Positions 1 to 10,900 of a stretch of DNA of 64,000 nucleotides are shown one piece after another. This stretch comes from Acanthaster planci. Its lineage: Eukaryota > Echinodermata > Asteroidea > Valvatida > Acanthasteridae. Position numbers and translations under genes: made by a program. The DNA is taken from NCBI RefSeq assembly GCF_001949145.1, contig NW_019091444.1, positions 1,072,574 through 1,136,573 on the forward strand. Reading direction: 5' to 3'. The notes under the pieces are model-generated. The model saw nothing but the letters and a program-made list of their open reading frames with translations. It was not told the origin of the DNA and searched no databases. Positions within the stretch are counted from its first letter, which is position 1, and each line of letters starts with the position of its first letter.

Positions 1-740
1 CTGCACAAAAGTATGGGAATTTTTTACATTACAGCTTTTTTGCTAGCTGTTGTCAGCTTTAATTTTAAGTGGCCACTCACACCCCTGTTGCATGTTGTGA
101 AGAGTAGTCAATCGATCTTGCCTTCCGTCTTCGTGTTTCCAGGGTTTCCCATTTGACTTCTGAAATCATATCTATGACACTGTTGCAGTGTTGGTTCTTG
201 TGTAGTTATTTTGAACGAATCTAGCAGCGCGTCTTTGCACTTTTTCCAAGCAATCTATATTTACTTTGATGAAGATCCCAAATTGAGCTGATCCCAAATT
301 GAGCTGGCGTATTCTAATTTGGGTCTAACCAGAGTTTTGTAGGCTACATCTTTTACTCGGGGCTTGCAGTTCCAAACGTTTCTTTTAATCAGACCCAGCA
401 TTTTGTTGAAATTATTGACCGTGTGAGTCAACCCAACTCCCAAATATGTATGGTGGTCAACCTCTTGGAGAGTACTGATTCCTCTTGTGACTTATAGACA
501 TAATGGAACACTTGGACGTATTGAATTTCATTTGCCATACAGACTTCCAAGCACATGGGGAATTGTTGTCTTCCTGAAGAGCATGGCAACCCTTTTGTGC
601 TTTTATTTGCCGATACAGAACTACATCATCAGCAAACAGCAATATACCGGTACATTAGATGTGACTTTATCTGGTAAATCATCGCTGTAAGCAGGGGACA
701 GCACTGGCCTGAGGACAGTTCACCATCGATGATAACAGTA
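1..740 (-). mobile_element. Decayed non-LTR retrotransposon (3' part of reverse transcriptase)
   Basis: On the minus strand two open stretches (642-457 and 443-261) read as adjoining parts of a non-LTR (Jockey/CR1-like) reverse transcriptase. The first carries the catalytic-site block LFADDVVLYR followed by WQMKFNTSKC, and the second carries YKTLVRPKLEYASSIWD, typical of the region after the palm. Below 261 the frame continues recognisably as VQRRAARFV before stops. Frame changes and stops between the blocks show it is dead. A 16-bp tandem duplication (about 272-303) sits in the SIWDQLNLG segment. The left part runs off the window edge. It lies upstream of KIF28 coding exons, probably within a KIF28 intron or the spacer before it. 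The family-level name is an inference. Confidence 0.8.
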
Positions 741-1084
741 GGACTCGGGAGGTTACTAACTTTAAGAACTTTGGCTAGTCATGCATGCTATGTAGGACTA
801 CAGCTATGCTATGTAGGCCTGGCACTGAAAGCCTACACTGGATGAGAACATTACAGGCAGGGTAGACGGTATAGTAGGCCTAAGGTACTAGTTTATGCTC
901 TGAGGGTAAAAATGTAGCCAAGACATTAGCCATGATAGCCAGGTATCCAAGCAATCGCCAGTGAGTTCACCTGTGCCGTGGTGGCAACGGCCTAGGCATT
1001 GGATGACACTCTTTTACCATGTGCCGATTTAATAGATGGCTTAAATTATATATATCTCTTCTTCTCTTCTTCCAAGAGATGCAC

Positions 1085-1300
1085 CAGCTTCATATATTTG
1101 AAGACCGAGGCACGTTAAAATGAGAAGCAGTTACAGTTTTAGAGGTGGTAGGAAAACCCCAGAGGAATATTCTGGGTAAAACCCACGGAATCCAGTAGGG
1201 ACTGAAACCTGATCTTACACGTGGACTTAGCCGGGAATCGAACCCGGACCAGAGGTGGAAGGCAAGGAAAGAACCACTAACATTACGCCAACCCCTTTCC
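1085..1300 (-). mobile_element. tRNA-derived SINE, minus strand
   Basis: Read on the minus strand this begins with an A-box-like segment (TGGCGTAATGTTAGTGG) and about 35 bases later a B box (GGGTTCGATTCCCGG). A body with the paired phrases CCGTGGGTTTTACCC and CTCTGGGGTTTTCC follows, then AT-rich sequence. This is the head-plus-body layout of tRNA-derived SINEs common in marine invertebrates. It lies upstream of the first KIF28 exon in the window. The family is not identified. Confidence 0.65.
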
Positions 1301-1618
1301 CCTGCCTCCTTAATGTAATCTGTTTTGAATGAAATTTTCAAATAAAATCATTCAGAAAGCTGCATAGAAGTTTTTAATTTTATTAAAAGCTGCCAGAAAC
1401 ACTGTTTCACTTCTTTTTTGTGTGGTAATCAGAAAAAGACCACAAATAGAATTTAAATTGCCAGAACTTAAGGTCAGATTTTGTCCAAGTTTTGGTTAAC
1501 CTGTTTTTTTTCCACTGGCAAAATGAAGACTTAGTACCAGACATTTATGACAAAGTTGACTGATGCAGTACTTCTATTTTCTATACAATTTTCTTATTTC
1601 ACGTTCGCAGTCATTAAG

Positions 1619-1807
1619 TTAACCCTTTCGCTCCAGGAGACGGCGAGAGCCGCGGCTTTGTGTGAGGATTAGTGCATACCACACATACAGTCTATTCACC
1701 ATGCAGCTGCTGGTTCAATGGGGTCAGCTGCTGGACAAAGCCCTCCATTCAGGGCACACCACAGCCCAGCAGTCACGGTCAAAAGAATCCCGGCGCGAAG
1801 GGGTTAA
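1619..1807. mobile_element. TTAA-bounded MITE, copy 1
   Basis: A 189-bp unit bounded by TTAA at both ends, with terminal inverted repeats TTAACCCTTTCGC at the left and TTAACCCCTTCGC (reverse complement of the right end). A second copy of exactly the same length lies at 13569-13757 and shares long stretches, for example the TGTGAGGATTAGTGCATACC block. TTAA target duplications are the hallmark of piggyBac-type elements, so this is probably a non-autonomous piggyBac-like MITE. It sits about 100 bp upstream of the first KIF28 exon seen. Confidence 0.75.
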
Positions 1808-1908
1808 GAGATTCGCAAATTTTTGGACTAGTTTACAAGTGTGCTGTATGTTGCGGAGTTGCGCTGTAGTAATTCCAATTGCTAGCCTTAACTTATTCAC
1901 ACAATGAG

Positions 1909-4900
1909 CGGGAGATTAAGGTGAAGGCCAGTTGCATCATTAAGATGTACGGCAAGACCACCGAGATCGTTGACCCGGCCAACAAGCAGAGCGAGCCCAA
2001 AAAGTTCACCTTTGACCAGTCCTACTGGTCACATGACGGCTACAAGGAAGGTCCAGATGGCTACTTGGAAGCGGTTGGCAGCAAGAGTCCCTACGTCGAT
2101 CAGGTTTGTACAGCTGTCTAGAAGCGCTTGTTTTTGGGATGTCCGTTGCTCTGACTCGAACCAGTCAGCCAGACTGGCGAGTTTGGTGATGGTTAAGTGG
2201 TAAGATGTCTGCTGCAGTAAACAGGAGGTCATGGGTTCGAGTCCCATTTACATCTCATAAAAATGTTTGTTTTTGTCACTGTTTTTCACGAAGGGATCTT
2301 GTCAGATCTAATGGAAAGGAATAGCTTAATTTTCTTCACGCTAAATTTGTCATTTATTTGCTGACTCTTTTTTTCGTACACGAAACAGCGGAAAGTCTTC
2401 AAGGACCTTGGTATGTCTGTGTTGGAGAATGCGTGGAAAGGCTACAACTGTTGCATGTTTGCCTACGGCCAGACAGGGAGTGGCAAATCATACTCTGTGG
2501 TTGGATATGGAGCGAACAAGGGTGAGAAAAAAAGTCACTGTGCACAAATGACTCAGTCGGAAGCAATTTCAAAATTTGGTTGGGCCACACTTTACTGCAA
2601 AGTGACAATTTTCAGCTTTAAGCTCATCCTGAAATGACAGGTTGCATACGTGAGCATTCCTTCTCTAATCCAACCTAGAGGTTATCCAGAAGCATTTCAT
2701 GAGGGGTTGGGGGGCAGCGGTGCCCCTCTCTTGCCCTCTCCCCTCTCTTGCCTCCCCCTTGAAGTTGGACCACCCTCCCAAGGTTCTTAGACTGTTCATC
2801 TGTTCTGCTCACTGTAGGCATCGTACCTGAAACGTGCGAGAAGCTCTTCAATGGCATCGACGAGAACTTGAAGACAGCTGACAAGTCTAGGGAACAGGAG
2901 TACCAGGTCCGTTCTCCGATAAAAATATCAGACAGCTATTATGTTCCCCGTTTTTAGGACAAAGGAACTTGAAATCTACGGCACAATGAATGAAGAACTC
3001 TGAAATATCAAATTAATGTCTGTTGGACCCCAGACATCTAATTCTGTTGGTTGAAATGCGTCCTCTTTCCAGGTGTTTGTGAGCATGCTTGAAATCTACA
3101 ATGAGCAGGTCCGCGACCTCTTGAACCCCAGCAGTTTCAAGGTCAAGGGAGGGTTAAAGGTCAGGGAGCACCCACAAAGAGGGTTCTATGGTAAGCGCTG
3201 AAAACCACAACGCGGCCCTCTGTGTGAATTTGTCCTTGAATGATAATTAGCGGATGCCGAATTTGTTGAAAAGGAATTAATGCAAAACATAATGATGCGA
3301 TTTTGCCTCTTAACTTGAAATAAAGAGCAGAAAAGAATGGTGTTTTTGAAATAAGATCTTCAAATCACAAGTTACTTTCCCTGAACAATTGTATCTGCCT
3401 TCTGTTTCACTTTTTCAAAGCTTAACGTCTAATCCCACTGGGTTTCTTAAAAATTATCTTTTGGAGTTTTCCTTCTAAGTTAACTGGCATTTCATCATCG
3501 TCATCCCTTGATGGACTGTGAGAATGGATTCATTTATTATCACAAAGGAAGGGGAAAAAAATGAGGAAATAGCAATGGATTGAAAACTTGAATTTTAAGG
3601 CTAATTTGAAGGTTGGGGTGTGTATTTTGTGTGCCGATAGTGGAATCTCAAAGCATCTTCCCAGTCAAGAGTTACGACGACATCAACGAGAGAATAAATG
3701 AAGGGACGCGGAACAGAACCATCGCATCCACCAACATGAACGCAACCAGCAGGTAAGCTTGTCCACACAGCCATGGAATAAACATCAGCAAAATGCAAGA
3801 AGTGCTGCTCATTTGTAGTGGATACATCAACTGCAGAATTACTTGAATCAACGAATCAGTGAACTTCTCCACACAGCTGTGGAATTCAGTGGCAGAATGT
3901 AAGAAATGCTCAAATGTAATGGATACATCAACCATGATATAAGTTGAATCAACTAAAAAAATGGGCTTGACAGCATGGCTGCAGAATCCACTGGCAGCAT
4001 GCAGAAATGATGCTAATGTGTAGCGGATACATCAACTACAGGATTAGTTGAATCAACAAATCAGTGAGCTTGTCCACGTAGTTGGTAGTCCACCAGCAGC
4101 ATGCAGAAACACTGCTCATTTGTAGTGGTAGGTTAACTATAGGATTAGTTGAATCAACTACGTAGGTACTCATGATATGGAATCTGTCCACATTGTAACA
4201 AACGTTGCCCGTTGGTTTTAAATGTATCAACCATGTGCCTGTACAAACAGAACTAGGAACAAGATCACTGCGTCTGCCAGCCTGGTCACAAGATATCTGA
4301 CAGAGTATGTCATTTGGATGAAAAGTCCTATTTTCCTACCTTGTGGCATGTGAAACATTGAGACTTTCACCTTCTCCAACATATCCCAACCCTAAAAATG
4401 AAGTGACAGTTCCCTGGGATGCAGACTTTGGCACCGTGCTCCCTCTCCAGGAAAGGATGTTGTCTTGAAGATCGTTTTGTGTCTTCAGATCATCTTTCCA
4501 AGGAAAACTTGGGTGTGACTTTGATAATTTTCATTGCGTTTTTCTTTTTTGGGGTTGGCAGTCGGGCACACACCATCGTCTCCATCAAATTTGTACAGAA
4601 GGGTAAAAACGACGCTGGGCAGAACATGACCAAGACGTCCATCATCAACCTGGTCGACTTGGCAGGAAGGTAAATCCAGCTCAAACAACAAAATCTACGT
4701 GGTACTAGAGAAAATGTTTCAATTTGGTTAAAGCACTGCAACAAGACTAGTCTAATCTCACGTACGACGTTTCTTGAAAATTAGAGCCCATGCTATTTTG
4801 GGTGTAAAGTAGTCCTCAATTTCGGGCAATTGCTGTTCATTCCTTCACCTGCAAATGACCTTTTATCCTCTTACCCTTATCTTTCTTCTTTATCAAAGAC

Positions 4901-7900
4901 CAAATAACAAGATTGGAGTGAGTTGAAATTCAAGAGATGAAAAAGTTGATTGTAGCCAAAATAGAGAAGTGTCTTCTGTCACTCATAATGATTTGAATAC
5001 TTTTGAAACTAAAATTCCCAATTCTGCCGCTCAATTTGAAACATTGAAAAGAGGTTATTTATTCAAATTGGAAGATGAAAGACGACTTGTTGTTGGAATA
5101 GTTAGGCCCATGTCCGAATGATGCCGCACTTTGGTCATATTATGCACTTTCTTATGGGAGCAAGGTTGAAGCAGTGGATTCAGAGCTCCACAGAGCAGTG
5201 TGCAAAAGCATTATGTCATCAACACTTGGGCTTATTCTGTTGTTAATTATTTTGGTCCTCCTCACTGCCGTCTTCAGCGAACGAGTAGACAGCACAGGAG
5301 CCACTGGCGATCGATTGAAGGAAGGAGCGGCCATTAACTTATCACTGTCATCACTGGGTAACGTCATCAAGGCACTGGCCGATCAGGGGAGTGGAAAGAA
5401 GTCAACCCGAGGTAAAAATTCCTGCAACTTCTCAACTATTATGTGGAATAGTTTTGCAGAGGTATTTTTTTCTTCAAGGATAGTCAAACTTCCCTCAAAA
5501 AGTCAATAGTTTGGTCTATACTTCCAGGTATTTTGCCTCTGTTGAATAATCTTCTGTGACTTTGTCACATTTAGCTTCAAAGAGTCCCACTAATGGCTAC
5601 TCAGCTCCTCAAAAAAAATAAAAGCACCGGATTTCCCAACAAAGCTTTGGGCAAAAACTGCCTGGAGTGATATCATGGTTCATTCTGTAAATTCTGGAGA
5701 TTCTTAGAATATTGAGTCAGACTTGAAAAAAAATATTTTGCATTCTTTTTTGGCCGTGCAGTTCCTTACCGCGACTCCAAACTCACGATGTTGCTGAAAA
5801 ATGCCCTTGGCGGCAACAGTAAAACTATCATGGTAAGTAACACCCCTTTTGACTGATCGGTTGAGCCCTCATGGTTTAGTTGAATGTTGGAGGGTTTGGG
5901 AGCTTTCCAGCCCAAAACACCCAGGAAATACAATCTCTTTTTTGTCCTTTCTATTTGCATAGATTGCGGCCTTGAGTCCAGCTGACATCAATTACGATGA
6001 GACTTTGTCAACCCTCAGATATGGTAAGACAATCGCAAATTTGTTTAAACCAGACCCTTACCCTGGGAAGCAATTCCAGTATTTGTCACAGAAAAAAACT
6101 ACAACATCTGATTGGTTCTTGTGAAATCTGACCAAACTGGTTGGTGTCACATCTCAGTTTCATTGATAGATTAAGAAAAGGGTGCAGAGTTTCATCACAG
6201 TGTTGTTGGTTTTTTTAGCTGACCGAGCCAAGTCGATCAAGACCAAGGCTGTGGTGAACGAGAGCCCAACTGAGAAACTGATCCGTGAGCTGAAGGAAGA
6301 GAACGCTCGCCTCTTGTTGGAACTACAGGGGAAGGGAGGAGGGGGCCAGGCTGTGATGCAAGGAGTACCTGAAGAAGGTAGCTGACCAGAAGCCAAGCCT
6401 CAACCCTACCCAGCCCAACCTACCCCATAAAATCCAGCCTTGGCCAACCTCATCCCACCTAACCTAGCCCTGCCCAGCCCAGTTTTGCCCAACCCACCTC
6501 TACCCAACCTTTAGCCCAACCCAACCCAGTTCAACCCGTCCCTGCCCAACCCGGACCAACTCAACCAAGGTCCATCCAACCCAGCCCAGCCGTACTAGAC
6601 CTAATTCATTTTCAGACAAATTCATTTCAACCTTTCTCAACCCACTTCACTCCAGCTCTAGCACATTTTCCAAGAATCGCGTTCCACAGCTCCTCGTTAT
6701 ACTTAAAATCCTTTTTTTCCAACCTTTAAATCGCCAAACAGAGGTGGAAGAACTCAAGAGGGAATTGGAGTTGCAGATGCAGAGGAACCAGAGCGAGATG
6801 GACTCCATGAGGCAGTCCTGGGAGCAGAGACTCAAGGAAGTCCAATCAGCACAAGAGGTATAGATGTACATACGATATGTGTTTGGTCAGATACAAAGTG
6901 GTGGCAGAAGTGAGATCGGAAACTACACTGTTTCACACCTATGGCAAATGTCACAATGCTTCAGAAGTACCTGAATAACACATGGCATGTGGAATATTTG
7001 TTGTTGTATCCAGGCCGCAAATCAAATTGGCATGTTAGTGATTTGATGATTACGGTATCAGAAGTGGGATGAGCAGTGGTTTGTAGCTTGGATTGTGATA
7101 TACTGCCATCTTTGTGGTTTTCCCCAGGAAAAACTGGCTAAAGAAATTCGAAAGAGGGACGAGATGAAAGTTACACCCCATTTCTGGAACTTAAACGAAG
7201 ACCCAGCTCTGACGGGAATGGTTGTACATTTCACCTACCCAGGTAGGTACCCATCATTTCTTGAAACCAAAACAAAAATAAATTCCATTTTGAAAAAGTT
7301 TAATTAAGTTGCATAAAAGTGTCATAAAATTCCTACATGCCTCATAGTGGAACTTTCATGTTACTACGAGACGCTCAGGCTTTGATTTACATCTTGTGAT
7401 TTGCACCAAAACATTCTTGGCATTTCACAGAAGAAGGTAGCAAAACGTTCACTTTTATTGGAAGGGCTTAATTTGTTTTTCAGGATCGACGCGAGTGGGG
7501 AATCAGAAAGCAGAAACCACGCCAGAAATAATGCTGTCAGGACTCAGGTAAGACTCAGGTAAAGGGCTAGTGGATCAATAGTACATCCTTTGGGGGTTCT
7601 GCTAGAGGATGAGAGAAGTTCTTTTAAGCTCCACAATTGTCTCTTCAGTATACAGAAGGACCATGCTACAGTCACCAACAAGAAGGGGGTGTGTGTCCTA
7701 CAGCCCTCCCCTGGAGCCAAGGTGCTGCTGAATGGTAAAGACCTCATAGACAAGGCAGAGCTCCACCACAATGACAGGTAAGCACAAGTTAGAGTCTTGC
7801 TGACCTAACCTGCCCCAGCCAGACCTGGCCTATCTTTACGCATTCTGACCTGACCTGACTCGAGCTGACCTGGACCGATATGAGCTGGCTTGACTGGATT

Positions 7901-10900
7901 CTACTTGTTACATGAGGACCTAATTTTTACACAACCCAGTCTGATTTTGACGTGACTAGATTTTATCTGACACAAATTTATCTGTCTTGGCTTGACCTGA
8001 CCTTATTGTACCCAAAGTAGACTTGATTCTAACTGGCCCAATCAGATTTTCATGGGATTGGATCGGATTTGACCCAAGATGACTCGACCCAAATTGATAA
8101 AACCTTTTGAGTTCTGTTACTAAGAAAATTGGGATGAAAATTAAAAACTTCAAACATCAAAGTTGAAATCTGAGCCACACCTTTGCCTGAGCAGGCTTTA
8201 AACCCACTGTAGACAGATAAAAGGTAAAAAAAGTTCCACTGCACTACTTTTAACCATTTTGTGGAATGACTTCTTCTTTTTAAACAAATTCTTTGTAGAG
8301 TCATGTTCGGTTCCAGTCATCTCTACGTCTTTCACCACCCGCAAGATCTCGCCAAAAACCAGAAGGCCGGAAAGAAGGAGGAGAAAGTGACATACGACAC
8401 GGCGCAGGAAGAGATTGCCGCCAACTCGGGATTCGACATGAAAAAGGGGCCGGATAAATCCAAAGGTCTGTGGCCCCCAAAAAACCTGCCATTTTGTCTT
8501 TGCAACTCGTCTTCTGACGACAGTTTTATCTGTTGGTTGTGGCAAAAACAGGCATGCTTGACCCGGTCCATCTTCATAAAAACCTCTACAAGCTTCTGTT
8601 GCCCCTCAAGACTAACACCATTTGAAATGTTAAGTGATCTGTTTCTCTCAGAACCCATGCATACTGAAAATTAAAACGAGATTGGAAAATAGACGGGAAA
8701 AACTTCCTTGTACTTTACACATGGTGTGTAATCAGATGTAGGTTGCAATTAAACTTCACTTCTGTTGGCGTTGCCGCCAAGTAAAGTTTCCGATCTCATC
8801 CCTATATTTTTTGGGGGGGATGGGTTGATTCCAGATGATCTCTTGCTGCAAGAGGACCTGGTTCAGCTGATGCCCATGGTGATCGAAGCCAACGCCATGA
8901 GCGAGGAGCTAAAGAAGGGCGTGCGATTCGAGATCGTCCTGATCTCGCCACAGGCCAGGGGCCAGAAACACAGCCGGACAGAGGTAGGGAATTGGCTATC
9001 TGCAAAACTAAAAGTTGGCTCGCACAAACCTACTTTGTAGATATGACCTCTGTAGAGTAGTTGGCTGGTTCAGGACTTAATGTCTGGTACCCAGGTTTCT
9101 CAGATGACCACCACCCATGCAAACTGGATGCCGTCCACATGGTGCATCCGCAGAATGACGTCTCGTTTTTGGGTTTTTTTTTGGTTCAGTTGGCAGTTCT
9201 GATGCGCTGCAACGATAACGACAATGAGTTCCTGTGGGACAAGAACAAATTCCTAAACCGCAAGTACCTCATGCAGGAGATGTACCAGAACTTTGTAGAC
9301 GGGGAACCAGACTGGGACAGGGAAAAGGTATGGACAGTTGAAAGCAAATTGTCGACAGGTGCCCTGTAGGCCTTTGAAGCTTCCCGTTTCCATGCCATAG
9401 AGGCACTAGAGATTTTTCAACCGATGAGGGAGTGCTTCTGCTCAAGACGGATACCTCCAAAGATTAGGCTAACTAGGGTCAAAGACATTCGTGTTATTGA
9501 TCATTACATCCATTTGCCCCCTCCCCAATAGGATAACGACCCCTTCTGGGAGCCCCCGGACTCTGAAGTCATGATTGGCTGCACCCACGTCTACCTCCAG
9601 AGTCTCGGGTACCTCATTGAGGTGGAGGAACTTTTGGGCATCACTGATTTCCGCGGCAATGAGCAGGGGCTCCTCAAGGTGGAGATCTACCCGTGCAACG
9701 CAGACGGGTCCAATCTGGCCGAGGACGATTTCGTAGACGAGCCCGAGGAACTGGTAAGCTTCGCTATTATATTTCGGTCTTCAAGGTCCAGTCTGGTGTC
9801 GCAATAACAGTGGAAAATTGCTTTCTTCTGCTCGGTTTGTAGAGGTTGTGTGGCCTAGTGGCTAGGTTATGTGACCCGTGATCAGAGGGTCAGAGGAATT
9901 CGAGTCCAGCCGCCGGCCGCAAGTAGTGTCCTTGGGCAAGACACTTGATCCAAATTGCCTTGCTCCACCAAGGAGAAGGAATGGGTACTGGCATGAGCTG
10001 GGGAACAACCTGCGATGGCCTGGCATCAAATTGCTTTTACACCGCCATGTTTCAGAAAATTTCACAATTAATACCCTCAATTTCAAGTCATCTGTCAGTG
10101 CAGTGTGCAAAGATGGAACCAAACAGTCAAATTGAACAGTGAATATTGAATCAGTTTTTGTAAAGGTGTGTTTTATGTGTTTAAAAAATATAAAGACAAC
10201 AGGCACAGTTGGAGAAGGAAGCTTTTGAATGTAGAGAAATTTCTCGGATTCTTAGGAACAAAATTCCCAGAGAGTGTTGTCAGTGTGATGGTAACGATTG
10301 TAGCTGCAGTTTATGACCGCACTCAAGTGACTGCAAAAGTGGGAAATGCATGCAAAGCTGGGAAACGACAGTTTGCCTGAAATTTGTTTGGATGCTCTGT
10401 CGGTTTCGCTTGCAGCTGGGACGACAGGTGGCCTTCAAGATTGTCCTTACCCACGCCAGAGGTCTTCCCTCGCGATTCCAGAAGGTGTGTACGTTTCATT
10501 CATTCCGTCAGGGATGGGATATTTCAGGAGTTCAGTAGATTTCAGGCTTTGAGGCTCTGTTTGCCCTCGGCACAAAAAGAAAAACAAGTGCAAAATTCAC
10601 GTAATAAAGTTGGCTTGGATGTTATCAGCAGAGCACTGTTGACTGATTCTGCCGTGGTGAAAACTTTTACGCAAGGCCCTGTAACTTTTAAGCTTTGTGT
10701 GTTTCATTTCAAGCCAGTCAGGCGCCAGGTCGAAGCAGTTTTGTTTTGTCTTTACATCAGTAGTAGGATCAGATTCATTCGTAGTAATTGAATAGTTTTT
10801 ACCGAAATCTTCCACTTCAACCCTTTATTGTTTTAATTCGACCTTTCTGTCGCCAGAGCCGATGTAAATATCGTTTCTACCTTGATAAGAATCCAGCCCA

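Noticed and set aside
7548-7648. An exon starting at 7571, giving a 23-bp intron
   Set aside because: A 23-bp intron is implausible. Splicing 7547 to 7649 gives the expected kinesin-3 FHA sequence [15 protein letters not shown].
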